A stretch of 64,000 nt of DNA from Porticoccaceae bacterium (GCA_902562425.1 CACETF010000007.1:51646-115645); one strand, 5' to 3'; shown: positions 35,884 through 45,517, numbered from the stretch's first letter. Translations and numbers: made by a program. The notes: generated by a model from the letters alone, not told the origin.

Positions 35884-37722
35884 TTAATAAGGATTTGATG
35901 GAGATATGTGCCATGAGTCAAACGAGTTTATTTTTACAGATGTATTTTCTGAAAAAAGATAAATCTCCATTCCGTTATTTTTTGATGGATAAATCCTTCT
36001 AGCTACAGCTTGTTTTTTGTTCGCAAATACCTCAATGACGGAACCATCGATAAATATTCTTAGTTCTAGAATTTCTTCGTTTTGGAGAGTTAGGGGTGCC
36101 CGCTCAATGTCTCTTGGAGTACCCTTTGGTCCAGATTTTTGAGTATCCACCTCGAGTAAATTATTTTGAGCATCATAGGTTACTCTAGTCTCTTCCTCGA
36201 GCATTTCACTGACACATACTGCAACGCCAAACCTCGCCGTATGCCCTGCTACTGCTTTAATGTTCAGCTCTAGACTGATACCAAAAACATCTTCGACAAA
36301 TATTTTTTGCCCAGAATTTATGGTCAGATCAGTTTTTCGGAAGTGCCGGTAGCGCAAACGTTCGATTTCCTTAACGACATCTATTTCAAGTAAACCATCT
36401 AATCCGAGGTTGAGCACACGCGGGAGGCTCAGTGTTCCTGACCAACCTTGGTCTAGACGAGCTCCAAGATCTCTGTAATCTAAAAGCCACGCCCACATGA
36501 TTCTCCGGCCTTTCTCATCTTCTAGACTCTCGGGTGCAAAAAAAGTGTTATCAACCCAGCTCATTTGGGCGTGGTGTTCGGGATAGAATTGTTCATTTTT
36601 CCATTCCCCCACATAATAACGACATCCCATCCTATGACTTATACATAAAAGAATATCTTTATTTCCCAATCTAAAGAGGTCTGGGCAAGACACGTCTTCT
36701 CGGAGAGAAATGCTATCAATCGCATGCGCAAACAGATTACCCACATAGTGCCATTTGCCGTCTAATGTTGATGCCTTTGCAACTGCAGGGCACTCACCAC
36801 CAAAGATTGCGTAGTAGTTGCCTGATGAATACCACCCAAAAGGATCCCAAGATCTGTAGCCTTTTCCATGCGGATTTTTTCTTTCTGATTTGTTCGTTTC
36901 GACTTCTGGATCATCTGGAGTTATTGGGTTTGAATTAAGCTTACTCCACCGATTTAGTTCGTCATCCTCAGAAATCGCTAATGAATTACCTAAGTCGACC
37001 TCGTGATAACACATTGTGGGTATTCCATTGCCATTTAAAAAGCAATTTCCACTATACATGCCGCCTATCAAACTTGTTGGGTGATGCCGCCAATGGAATA
37101 GATCGGTACTAGATATGTGACCCCAGTGATCTGATTTTTTTCCTAAGCGGGAATCCTGAAAAATATAAAAAAGGTGATATCGACCTTTCCAAAAGATCGC
37201 TCCATTTGGATCAAAGGGAACAGCAAACCCCTCGGGCACGGTGAAGTGATATCTGGGTCGATGGTGATCGGTAAGGAGCTTTTCTCTATGCGCCCTGATG
37301 CGCATTGCTGTATCGTTAATTTGACGTTTTAAAGACGCGCTTCGTTCGTCTTCGACTTCTTCCCAAGCTAACGTCTTAGTGAAGACGATCCGCCAAATCC
37401 CATCATCCTCCTGCTCTAGATTGTATTCATAAGTGATAGTGCCCTTGGATGTGGAAATTAAAACCGGGCCAAAAGTTGCGGTGGTTTTGCCCGCAGTCAC
37501 AACAGCATCATCCATGTTCACCTCAATTTGCGACCAAAGCGCTCCTGTAGTGAAGGATAGATGACCACTATTGAGAGATTCTTTTCGGTAACCTTTCGAA
37601 TCCCTCCAATTATCAGAGTACTTTGATATGACTTCTTTCCAATCCCCTGACTGTCTGGCGTCGAAGTGAGCCACCATCAGTGATTTTACGGCTTGTTCGG
37701 CCGACGAATGTACTTCTCTCAT
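35884..37722 (-). CDS. GH32-like beta-fructosidase with N-terminal SnoaL-like domain
   Basis: About 612 residues (ATG at 37722; a GTG at 37728 is also possible). Residues ~5-125 look like a SnoaL/DUF4440 cone fold (SAEQAVKSLMVAHFDARQSGDW... to ...IWRIVFTKTLAW). Residues ~155-610 form a GH32-type five-bladed propeller plus beta-sandwich: VPFDPNGAIFWKGRYHLFY holds the nucleophile Asp, SSTDLFHWRHHPT and SWDPFGWY follow, and the C-terminal FIDGSVIEVFANKK is typical. The EC motif reads EDVSCPDLF, so the usual acid/base Glu before Cys is Ser. No signal peptide is seen, so it is probably cytosolic. Substrate and activity are uncertain. Confidence 0.82.
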   Translation of the reverse strand: MREVHSSAEQAVKSLMVAHFDARQSGDWKEVISKYSDNWRDSKGYRKESLNSGHLSFTTGALWSQIEVNMDDAVVTAGKTTATFGPVLISTSKGTITYEYNLEQEDDGIWRIVFTKTLAWEEVEDERSASLKRQINDTAMRIRAHREKLLTDHHRPRYHFTVPEGFAVPFDPNGAIFWKGRYHLFYIFQDSRLGKKSDHWGHISSTDLFHWRHHPTSLIGGMYSGNCFLNGNGIPTMCYHEVDLGNSLAISEDDELNRWSKLNSNPITPDDPEVETNKSERKNPHGKGYRSWDPFGWYSSGNYYAIFGGECPAVAKASTLDGKWHYVGNLFAHAIDSISLREDVSCPDLFRLGNKDILLCISHRMGCRYYVGEWKNEQFYPEHHAQMSWVDNTFFAPESLEDEKGRRIMWAWLLDYRDLGARLDQGWSGTLSLPRVLNLGLDGLLEIDVVKEIERLRYRHFRKTDLTINSGQKIFVEDVFGISLELNIKAVAGHTARFGVAVCVSEMLEEETRVTYDAQNNLLEVDTQKSGPKGTPRDIERAPLTLQNEEILELRIFIDGSVIEVFANKKQAVARRIYPSKNNGMEIYLFSENTSVKINSFDSWHISPSNPY

Positions 37723-37880
37723 GAGCACAGCACCTAATTTTGTATTTATGATTGCTTTGGAAAACCAGTGTTTGCTTAGTCGACTTTTTAGGAATTAAAT
37801 CAATTGATATCTAAAGCTAAGCATCATGTAGGAGAGAAGATACGCTAAGCGCGCGAAAATTTAAAGGCACCATCTTACCT

Positions 37881-37957
37881 TGGCGCACTCGGGAGGATTC
37901 GAACCTCCGACCGCTCGGTTCGTAGCCGAGTACTCTATCCAGCTGAGCTACGAGTGC
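37881..37957 (-). tRNA. tRNA-Arg (ACG)
   Basis: The reverse strand reads GCACTCGTAGCTCAGC...CCGAGTGCGCCA, a 77-base cloverleaf with anticodon ACG in a CTACGAA loop and an encoded CCA. It is nearly the same as E. coli tRNA-Arg(ACG), whose A34 is converted to inosine. It sits at the end of the polysaccharide locus; no duplicated 3' fragment was found nearby. Confidence 0.95.
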
Positions 37958-38827
37958 GTGGGATCTATAAAAAACCTTCTTACTATAGTTTAGGCTGGAA
38001 ATTCAGTCAATTATCTGGATTTTTGGTGTACAAAAATTATACGAGACTAATTATTATTTTCGTCGATAAACTTGTGGGCTTTTCTCTTCTGTTAAATTCA
38101 GTTCGCTCCTTGTGAGTATTTTTGTTCTCTAAGCATTTTAGACAGCTGTACTACATAAACTTCGGTCTATCTGTCCCAGTTCCGCACTCATATAACCCGA
38201 GCTGATTACTACTGTGCGCTGGTTATGTGATCACTGCAGACATTTGATTTGAAAGAAGTGTAGAACCCGAGGTTTTCCATAGCTTCAAATCAAAATATAT
38301 CAAACAGTCCAGGACTGACTTTGTAGATTCGCCACTGATGGAAAAGTTATGATCCAAATCTATATTCGGGATCTGCCTCTGAACTAAATGCAACGAAGTT
38401 TGTATTGATTATAGCACCGTTGAATAGCCACTATCGATCGCAGCTAGCCATTCTCGGCCCAAAACCACATTAATCACTCAATGCGGGTCGGCGGGATTGG
38501 CTAAAGGTTCGCCGACCCCGAAAAGGATCTTTCTGAGTTGGAAGCGCTGTTAATGAGTTTGTGTGATAGATTCCCCTGGCGAACGCTACTTTAGCTCGCT
38601 TTAAACAAAAGCCGCTTCATCATAGTTTAGATAAATCTCCATTTGTATATCGAGGGGAGCTGGCGGGTGTTATTTGACCGCGCATGGGCCATGAATATCC
38701 TCTGATATCACAACACTTGTATAACCCCCGTGAGCAGACAAATATAGCCCACATCACTATCTGTGTATTAACGATAATTTTTTCTAACGCCTCAATTTAC
38801 CCCTTAAAAAAAGCGATTTCTAGGTAG
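37958..38827. other. Gene-free stretch with two long inverted repeats
   Basis: About 870 bp without a plausible gene on either strand. It contains a perfect 11-bp inverted repeat, TTTGATTTGAA at 38243-38253 and its complement at 38284-38294 (30-base spacer). A perfect 9-bp GC-rich repeat, GGGTCGGCG at 38485-38493 and CGCCGACCC at 38510-38518, follows (16-base spacer). Neither has a T-run, so they are not standard terminators. They may be remnants of mobile DNA or part of a structured RNA. Confidence 0.5.
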
Positions 38828-39814
38828 TTATTTTGATCGCTGGGTGGGAACTTCTGCGATAAAGACACCTCGCGTTGGGGGTGGGTAGCCCTCCAGCGTT
38901 CTGCCACTTCCATCTTTCAAAATAAAGTCCTCGAGCGATTCAAATGTCATCCAGGGAGTTTTACGTTGCTCACCAGTGCTCGTTATGGAAACATTAACCA
39001 TCCTCACTTCTTCGAAACCCACTCTGCGAAGCCACGAGATTAGCGTTTTAGCGCTAGGTATAAACCACACATTTCGCATTTTTGCATAACGACCCTCTGG
39101 AACGAGTGAGTATCCGAATTTACCCTCGATTATTAGCGTTTCTAGGATAACTTGTCCGCCTGGTCGCAAAAGACCGAAGAGCTGATTGAGATGGTCAAGT
39201 GGTGATTTTCGATGATACAAAACACCCATTGAGAAAACGCTGTCAAAGGCGCGTAGGTTTGTTGGAAGATCTTGGATACCAATTGGCAGGACGTCAATAG
39301 GTAAAGAATCCTTTGTGAAATGCTTCAGTGCCAGAAATTGGCATACAAACTTTGCGGATGGATCGATACCGATTACACGCTCCGCGCCGGCTCCCAACAT
39401 TCGCCAGCAATGGTAGCCGTTACCACAACCTACGTCTAACACTAATCTTTTTTCCAATGAGTGCATGTGACTCGCGATGCGGTTCCACTTCAGGTCAGAG
39501 CGCCATTCACTATCAATATTAATTCCGAACAAGGAAAAAGGCCCCTTTCTCCAAGGATGCAGTGTCATCAATGTTTTTTTAAATTCGTCATGAGGAATAG
39601 CCAATTGATTTGCTTTACCGATACATACCCCAGAGCTGAGATTTACAGGATCACCAACTATGTTAGGTAATTTGTCAAGGCACTCAAGCCACAATGGAAG
39701 GTCTCCCCATCGAGTGGTGTTAAACTTTTCATTTATTAACTTTGGCAAACAGTTCGCCAAGTTCGACAATATTGAGTCATTCATCCAATCTTGTAAGTTT
39801 TTGTAGTAGTGCAT
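38828..39814 (-). CDS. cmoB: tRNA U34 carboxymethyltransferase
   Basis: A 328-residue CmoB. It uses carboxy-S-adenosylmethionine to turn 5-hydroxyuridine at tRNA position 34 into 5-oxyacetyluridine. The N-terminal extension (LHPWRKGPFSLFGINIDSEWRSDLKWNR) and the Rossmann SAM site LDVGCGNGYHCWRML (about residue 125) are characteristic, as are SMGVLYHRKSPLDHL and the C-terminal GYPPPTRG. Its partner gene cmoA lies 1.8 kb to the right on the same strand instead of next to it, with slyX and an aldehyde dehydrogenase on the other strand between them. The length is normal for the family. Confidence 0.96.
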   Translation of the reverse strand: MHYYKNLQDWMNDSILSNLANCLPKLINEKFNTTRWGDLPLWLECLDKLPNIVGDPVNLSSGVCIGKANQLAIPHDEFKKTLMTLHPWRKGPFSLFGINIDSEWRSDLKWNRIASHMHSLEKRLVLDVGCGNGYHCWRMLGAGAERVIGIDPSAKFVCQFLALKHFTKDSLPIDVLPIGIQDLPTNLRAFDSVFSMGVLYHRKSPLDHLNQLFGLLRPGGQVILETLIIEGKFGYSLVPEGRYAKMRNVWFIPSAKTLISWLRRVGFEEVRMVNVSITSTGEQRKTPWMTFESLEDFILKDGSGRTLEGYPPPTRGVFIAEVPTQRSK

Positions 39815-39898
39815 CTGTGCTATTTTTCTCCCAATACTGCAAGTATAGTTTACATGTTTTATAGTTACTTTTTTTGTTGAAAGACTTCTAATAATTTT

Positions 39899-40108
39899 AT
39901 GGAAAAAGACAAAATCATTGCTGTAGAAGAGAAGCTTGCGTACTTAGAGCTTGCCAACTTAAAGTTGGAAGATGAGGTTTATAGACAAAAACTTGAGATC
40001 GATGCGCTGACAACTTCACTGAAAACGTTGAAGGCCTTTGTAAAGCTTCTTGACGCTAAGATGCTCAGTGAAAAGCCGTCTACTTCGGATTTTCCACCGC
40101 ATTATTAG
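39899..40108 (+). CDS. slyX: SlyX family protein
   Basis: A 69-residue SlyX homologue: an N-terminal coiled coil (EEKLAYLELANLKLEDEVYRQKLEIDAL) and the conserved end PPHY. The protein is widespread in gammaproteobacteria and of unknown function. It starts with ATG at 39899, 84 bp from the divergent cmoB gene, and lies upstream of the aldehyde dehydrogenase on the same strand. Confidence 0.93.
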   Translation: MEKDKIIAVEEKLAYLELANLKLEDEVYRQKLEIDALTTSLKTLKAFVKLLDAKMLSEKPSTSDFPPHY

Positions 40109-40194
40109 TAAACTTGCGAGATATTTGATATCGGGAGTTTTCGCCCTGATTATCACATGAGATGTTTCTTGTAAAAAGGTATGGAGGAGGTTTA

Positions 40195-41619
40195 ATGGTT
40201 GAACCAAAAGTACAACTTTTGACATCCATCAATGATGTTTTTGCCGAGCAGAAAAGATACTCCATTGAACTAAGAGAAAGTGATTATGAAGCGCGTCTCG
40301 CGGTTTTGGAGCGTTTCGAAAATGTTTTTAAGTCGTCTTATGAGGAGATTTACGCGGCAGCATTTGCAGATTTTTCGAAGCCTGCATCTGAGGTAGATAT
40401 GACTGAGATACTTCCGATTGTTTCGGAGTTAGCACTTGTAAAAAAGAACCTTAGGAGATGGATGAGGGCAGAGCGTGTTTTCCCTACGCCGATTCTTTTG
40501 GGCACTTCCTCTGAGATCGTGACCGAACCGCGGGGGGTCTGTCTCATTGTATCCCCTTGGAACTATCCATTTAATCTCACTTTTTGTCCCATGATTTTGG
40601 CACTTGCAGCCGGAAACACGGTGATTCTGAAACCCTCCGAGATGACGCCATTCATGTCGGCCGTAATCGTGAATATTGTGAATTCAGTTTTTAAGAAAAA
40701 GGAGGTTGCAATCTTCGAGGGTGACGAGACTATCGCTGGATATCTGACCAACCTTCCATTTGATCATATTTTTTTTACTGGGAGCCCAAGTGTAGGCAAA
40801 AAGGTTATGGCTTCGGCTGCAAAGAATCTGGCCTCAGTGACGCTTGAGTTGGGAGGAAAGAGTCCTGTAATTGTCGATGACACGGTAAATCTGAAGAGCG
40901 CTGCAAAAAAAATTGTGTTCGGAAAGTTCTGTAACAACGGACAAACATGTATTGCCCCTGACTATTTGTACGTAAAAAATTCAATATACGATAATCTTGT
41001 GAGTCTTCTTTGCGAAAGTATAATGCAACAATACGGACCGCTGGATAAACTTCACGAAAATCCAGATTACTGTCAGATTGTAAATGATGCCCATTTCAAG
41101 AGGCTTGAGCACTTGCTGGACGACGCATTAAAACAAGGTGCAGAGGTATTGGTTGGCGGTCGGGGTTGCTCACAAAAACGTTTTATGCAGCCAACACTGT
41201 TGACAAATCTTACTAGTGGTTGCGATATAATGAATGAAGAAATATTTGGACCTATATTGCCTATTATAAGATATGATTCAATAGAATCGGTCTTGCAAGA
41301 ACTTAGCGAAAGACCAAAACCACTTGCGCTGTACATCTTCAGTAGTGATCGTGACTTCCAGAATAAGGTTGTGCATAGGACCAGCGCTGGAGACACATGT
41401 ATTAATCAGATTGCTATTCATTTTTTACATGAGAAGCTACCTTTTGGTGGCGTCAATCATAGCGGCCTAGGTAAGACAGGCGGGAAATGGGGCTTTGATT
41501 CTTTTTCACACAAGCGTAGTGTGCTCAGAGACAAGTTTACTCCCTTTGCCCTTTTGATGCCTCCTTACAAGCAATCTGTACGAAGTGCTATAAGAGGATT
41601 TATACGACACTTCTTTTAG
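40195..41619 (+). CDS. Aldehyde dehydrogenase, class 3/coniferyl-aldehyde type
   Basis: A 474-residue NAD(P)-dependent aldehyde dehydrogenase. The start at 40195 is chosen because GGAGG lies five bases before it; a longer frame begins at 40162. The cofactor and active-site elements are intact: SPWNYPFNL, FTGSPSVGKKVMASAAKNLA, ELGGKSP with the general-base Glu, and the nucleophilic Cys in NNGQTCIAPDY. The C-terminus KTGGKWGFDSFSHKRSV and a hydrophobic tail resemble membrane-associated fatty-aldehyde or coniferyl-aldehyde dehydrogenases. The physiological substrate is not evident from context. It is convergent with cmoA. Confidence 0.92.
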   Translation: MVEPKVQLLTSINDVFAEQKRYSIELRESDYEARLAVLERFENVFKSSYEEIYAAAFADFSKPASEVDMTEILPIVSELALVKKNLRRWMRAERVFPTPILLGTSSEIVTEPRGVCLIVSPWNYPFNLTFCPMILALAAGNTVILKPSEMTPFMSAVIVNIVNSVFKKKEVAIFEGDETIAGYLTNLPFDHIFFTGSPSVGKKVMASAAKNLASVTLELGGKSPVIVDDTVNLKSAAKKIVFGKFCNNGQTCIAPDYLYVKNSIYDNLVSLLCESIMQQYGPLDKLHENPDYCQIVNDAHFKRLEHLLDDALKQGAEVLVGGRGCSQKRFMQPTLLTNLTSGCDIMNEEIFGPILPIIRYDSIESVLQELSERPKPLALYIFSSDRDFQNKVVHRTSAGDTCINQIAIHFLHEKLPFGGVNHSGLGKTGGKWGFDSFSHKRSVLRDKFTPFALLMPPYKQSVRSAIRGFIRHFF

Positions 41620-41650
41620 ATCATGTAGTGGGGGATAGTTTCTAGAAACC

Positions 41651-42382
41651 TCACTTGAAAACATACATAGAACAAAAATTATAGCACTGAAACCAGATTC
41701 GGGGCTCTGAGAAACCAATTTTTTTCAATCTGTTGACGTGTTCGTCGACCGTTTCAGGCATCAACACGTCTTCAATTGCCTCCCGTTTTTGTCTTATTTC
41801 TAAATCACTATACCCCTGTTGGCGTTTAAATTGATGGTGAAGCTCCACCATTTTATTATCTATTCTGGGCTCTTTGAAGCAGATTTTTTCTGAAAGTACA
41901 AGACAGCCACCAGGTTTTAAGCCTCTGAATATATTGGTGATTAGGGCGCATCGCTCACTTACCGATATAAACTGTAGGGTGAAATTCAATGTGGCGAATG
42001 ACGCATTATTTATCGAGGTTTGACGAATATCATCCTTAACTAAGGAGATGGAAGTGTCGGATCGGATACCGTTCGCATTGATTTTTGCCTGATTTAACAT
42101 TGCCTCGGAATTATCAATAGCGATAATCGTTACGTTTTTCACATTTATGTTTCTAGCCACCTCTTGAGTGGTTGCACCTAGAGAGCAACCTAGGTCGTAG
42201 CAGTTAGAGTTAGGTTGGACAAACCTAGCCGCTAGCTTACCGCTTTGACGGATAATTATTCTATATCCCGGGATGGAACGGGAAATCATATCGGGGAAAA
42301 CTTTCGCGACCCGCCTGTCAAAAGTAAAGTTATTGATACTTTGTTTTTCTTGAAATAGGAGATCCCGTCTATTATTTTTCAA
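41651..42382 (-). CDS. cmoA: Carboxy-S-adenosyl-L-methionine synthase
   Basis: A 243-residue CmoA, which makes carboxy-SAM from SAM and prephenate for CmoB. Family markers: FDRRVAKVFPDMISRSIPGY, the SAM motif YDLGCSLGATT (about residue 62), LNFTLQF and the helix MVELHHQFKRQQGYSDLEI. The start is a TTG with GGAG upstream; it is supported because the RDLLF just after it matches the family N-terminus and no ATG is near. It follows the M16C peptidase gene by 27 bp, so they are likely co-transcribed, while cmoB lies further on. Confidence 0.95.
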   Translation of the reverse strand: MKNNRRDLLFQEKQSINNFTFDRRVAKVFPDMISRSIPGYRIIIRQSGKLAARFVQPNSNCYDLGCSLGATTQEVARNINVKNVTIIAIDNSEAMLNQAKINANGIRSDTSISLVKDDIRQTSINNASFATLNFTLQFISVSERCALITNIFRGLKPGGCLVLSEKICFKEPRIDNKMVELHHQFKRQQGYSDLEIRQKREAIEDVLMPETVDEHVNRLKKIGFSEPRIWFQCYNFCSMYVFK

Positions 42383-42409
42383 AACAAAGATCTCCGAAAG
42401 TTCGAGTTT

Positions 42410-45331
42410 TTATAAATTTTTTATTTCCAAGTTCAACTGTTTTGCCGACTCTGCGCTTGTTATAACCGAAGTGATGCCGGTTTGAGGTGTTAAATATTTT
42501 GCACATACTTTCTTAATAGACTCTTCAGAAACATTAAGCACGCGTTCACGGAAGTCTATAAGAGATGACTTATTTCTACCATTGAGCTCCCGATGGAATG
42601 CAGAAATTGCTTCAGTCACGGGTGTGCCTGGTTTGTCGAGGGTACTTATCACCCCAAGTATTGATTCTTCAATTTTTTCAAAGCTTATTGGGTTACTCAG
42701 AACCCACTGAACTGATGCATCAAAGTCGTTTAGTGTTTCTCTCAGCCGAGGGTCACGGTACGAGAAAAATCGGAACGCTCCCGAGTAGTTGTCTTGGCCA
42801 GCACCACTGCCATATGCACCGCCCTGTTCTCTAATTTTTCGATGCAAAAAACCGTTCCTGAGAATTCCACCAAGCACAGTAAGGGCGGCTGCATCCTCGT
42901 GCGTGGAGGCCACTGTGGGAAATGCCATCGCACAATAATTCACTTGGGTGTTGGTAGTCCAGCATAAACTTTTTGGGCGCAAATCGTGAGGGTAGTCCAT
43001 AATATTTTCTGGAGTGATCGGGTCAATCCCATCTTTTGACCTAAATATGCTTTCAATATGGGAGATCGACTCGAGGATTTCCTCAGACTCCGCCACGATC
43101 AAGAACTGACAATTTTGATTTATTATTTGCGAATGTATGCTGGCGAGTTTATCAGCCAGCTTGGATAACTCCTTCGGCTCATTGATTAATCTGTCTAGCT
43201 TTTTTATTTGCGAAACTGCAGTTAGGCCGCTCCAGCGCTGATTTAAGTGCGCGCTTGCCGAGAGACCGCTAGCTGCCGACGCCATTGCTAGAGCATGCCC
43301 ATTACTGACCACAGAGGATTCTCTTTGACTTTTTATTTGCGACACTAATTCTTTAATGCGAGAAATTTCGTCGAATCGTACTCTGTAAATCGATTCTTGA
43401 AAGAATTCGGTAATGGGCACCTGATTCTTCATAAGTCCTTTAACGGTGTAACACAAATTGCCCCGCAACATGGTTAGGTCAGATTTGTCTGTTCTCACAT
43501 TTGCTGATGCTGAATAACCCCCCACTAATCTCGCCTGCCATTGCTGGGTCTTTTGGTAGGTCCTGTTGGCAACACCGAGCTGAGTTACGCATGCTGTATA
43601 GAGTGGTATTAGGTCGATAAATTGTTCTTCAAGTGCTGGAACCGGAAAGATCGCCTGTTGATAGACGAGTCCATTTGTTCCGGCTTGGTATGCAGTGATT
43701 GGGACTGCTTTTTTTGGTATCGGCATTTTTTTTGAATAGGAAATTTCTTTAGGGATATCCTCAATCCCAACCTTTGGAAGGAGATTTGCGTTCTCGCTAG
43801 CCTCCTGCCTGCTTTTCAGTGCTTTGGCTTGATCAATGATGACTTTTTTTTCTAATGTGGTTAGTTTATTTTGTATGGTTAAGAGCCTTTCTCTTTCAGC
43901 GGCCTCTCGCTGTTCTGCGAGTGTTCCATCTGGCGGCATTACTAGTCTAATCCGGTGAGGATTTTCGAGGAGAAGTGTGCGGACAAGAGTTTTGATAAAT
44001 TCAGGTTGTTTTATTTGTTTCCCAAGTTTCTTCAGGGTTGGCTCCAAATCTAAAAGCGCGACTGGGTCGCCGCGGTGGGTTGCGCTCGCAAGTGCCGTTA
44101 AAGCGAGGTTAAGACCAAAGGGGAGACGGCCAGCAGAAATCTCTCGTTGTTGTAACTCGAGCTGATGAAGGCTTGCTGCGATCTGTTCCTCTTCCAAGCC
44201 ATTCTCGGCAACTTTTTTGAGGACATCGAGTATTGCTTGTTCTACTGAATCGGCAAAGAACTCCTCAGAGCCTTCAATACCACAGACAAAGCATAACTGT
44301 TTTTGTGAATCTTCGAGGCCGCAAAGTGGTGATGGGGAAGTGCCAAACTCACTAGTCTCTAACGCCTGCATTAGTGGTGATCCACTATGATCCAAAAGGA
44401 CGCTCGAGAGGAGTCGAGCCTGCATGGTTTCCTCTAAATTTGTGCTATCGCCCAATAGCCAAGCAATGATAATGTGTGTTTTTTTATCCGACGGCTCACT
44501 AGGATTTGATGCATATCCCTCCACGAACTGTTTCGGCGCTTTGTAACGCTCTTCATCTTTCACTGCTATGTGACAATCTAACCGTCCAAAACGACTTAAC
44601 GCTAAAGCGTCAAATTTTTCTTGATGTTCGGCTGCTGGTATGTTCCCGAACGTAATAAATATTGAATTACTCGGATGATAATGGACCTTGTAAAATTCTT
44701 TGAATTGATCATATGTTAAATCAGGGATTCTTGTCGGGTCTCCACCGCTGTTGTGGTGATAGGTATTTGTTGGGTAGAGGAATTTGCAAGTGGTTTGCCA
44801 GAGGGTGGAATTAATTGAACTCATTGCACCTTTCATTTCATTAAAAACGACTCCTTTGAAAGTCAGTGGTGTGTTGCAGTCCTCAGCATTTGAAAATTCT
44901 AATCGATGCCCCTCTTGAGCAAAATCTAAGGGATCAAGTCGAGCAAAAAATACAGAATCCAGATAGACTTTTAGCAGGTTGTCAAAGTCCTTCCGGTTCT
45001 GACTGGCAAACGGATATGCAGTCCAGTCAGAGCTTGTAAAGGCGTTCATAAATGTGTTTAGTGAACGCCGGATCATCATAAAGAAAGGATCACGAACAGG
45101 GTATTTTTCGCTCCCGCACAAGGCCGTGTGTTCCAGAATGTGAGCGACACCGGTGGAGTCCTCAGGCACCGTCCTTAGGGCCACCATAAAGACATTTTCT
45201 TTATTATCGGCCTTCAAGTGGATGTGTTGAGCTTTTGTTGTGTGGTGCGTGTATTCCTCAAATTCAATATTTAGCCCAGTGATAGTTTTTGCGCGCTTGA
45301 GTTCAAAGCTGTGATGTGATTTGGTCTCCAT
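42410..45331 (-). CDS. M16C-family metallopeptidase (presequence protease-like)
   Basis: A 973-residue insulinase-clan peptidase. The inverted zinc motif HxxEH appears as HILEHTALCGSEKYPVRDPF near residue 64, with the distal zinc-binding Glu in VFNEMKGAMSS ~75 residues later. The size and two-half layout, with the substrate-binding pair RxxxxY region at the C-terminal half (GGAYGSG), match bacterial relatives of mitochondrial PreP, which degrade peptides inside a closed chamber. No signal peptide is seen, so it is probably cytosolic. It forms a short reverse-strand operon with cmoA and is divergent from the acyl-CoA dehydrogenase gene. Confidence 0.93.
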   Translation of the reverse strand: METKSHHSFELKRAKTITGLNIEFEEYTHHTTKAQHIHLKADNKENVFMVALRTVPEDSTGVAHILEHTALCGSEKYPVRDPFFMMIRRSLNTFMNAFTSSDWTAYPFASQNRKDFDNLLKVYLDSVFFARLDPLDFAQEGHRLEFSNAEDCNTPLTFKGVVFNEMKGAMSSINSTLWQTTCKFLYPTNTYHHNSGGDPTRIPDLTYDQFKEFYKVHYHPSNSIFITFGNIPAAEHQEKFDALALSRFGRLDCHIAVKDEERYKAPKQFVEGYASNPSEPSDKKTHIIIAWLLGDSTNLEETMQARLLSSVLLDHSGSPLMQALETSEFGTSPSPLCGLEDSQKQLCFVCGIEGSEEFFADSVEQAILDVLKKVAENGLEEEQIAASLHQLELQQREISAGRLPFGLNLALTALASATHRGDPVALLDLEPTLKKLGKQIKQPEFIKTLVRTLLLENPHRIRLVMPPDGTLAEQREAAERERLLTIQNKLTTLEKKVIIDQAKALKSRQEASENANLLPKVGIEDIPKEISYSKKMPIPKKAVPITAYQAGTNGLVYQQAIFPVPALEEQFIDLIPLYTACVTQLGVANRTYQKTQQWQARLVGGYSASANVRTDKSDLTMLRGNLCYTVKGLMKNQVPITEFFQESIYRVRFDEISRIKELVSQIKSQRESSVVSNGHALAMASAASGLSASAHLNQRWSGLTAVSQIKKLDRLINEPKELSKLADKLASIHSQIINQNCQFLIVAESEEILESISHIESIFRSKDGIDPITPENIMDYPHDLRPKSLCWTTNTQVNYCAMAFPTVASTHEDAAALTVLGGILRNGFLHRKIREQGGAYGSGAGQDNYSGAFRFFSYRDPRLRETLNDFDASVQWVLSNPISFEKIEESILGVISTLDKPGTPVTEAISAFHRELNGRNKSSLIDFRERVLNVSEESIKKVCAKYLTPQTGITSVITSAESAKQLNLEIKNL

Positions 45332-45418
45332 GAATTTTGTAAGCTCCAGAAATTGCTCTAAATAACTTTTATTCGCGTATAGTGTACGTTATTTTGTGGC
45401 CACAGGTTGTGTAAAATA

Positions 45419-45437
45419 ACTCATCTAATTGATGAGT
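45419..45437. promoter_or_regulatory. Palindrome upstream of acyl-CoA dehydrogenase, possible operator
   Basis: A perfect 7-bp inverted repeat ACTCATC-TAATT-GATGAGT lies in the divergent intergenic region, ~80 bp before the proposed start of the acyl-CoA dehydrogenase. The size fits a dimeric repressor site. It does not clearly match the FadR or PsrA consensus as I know them. Confidence 0.35.
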
Positions 45438-45517
45438 GTAACAACTGCCCTTTATCCATGCGTATCGAATGCATCAACATAAAGTGGTCATCAACAAGCC
45501 GACCCTCGGAGATATTG

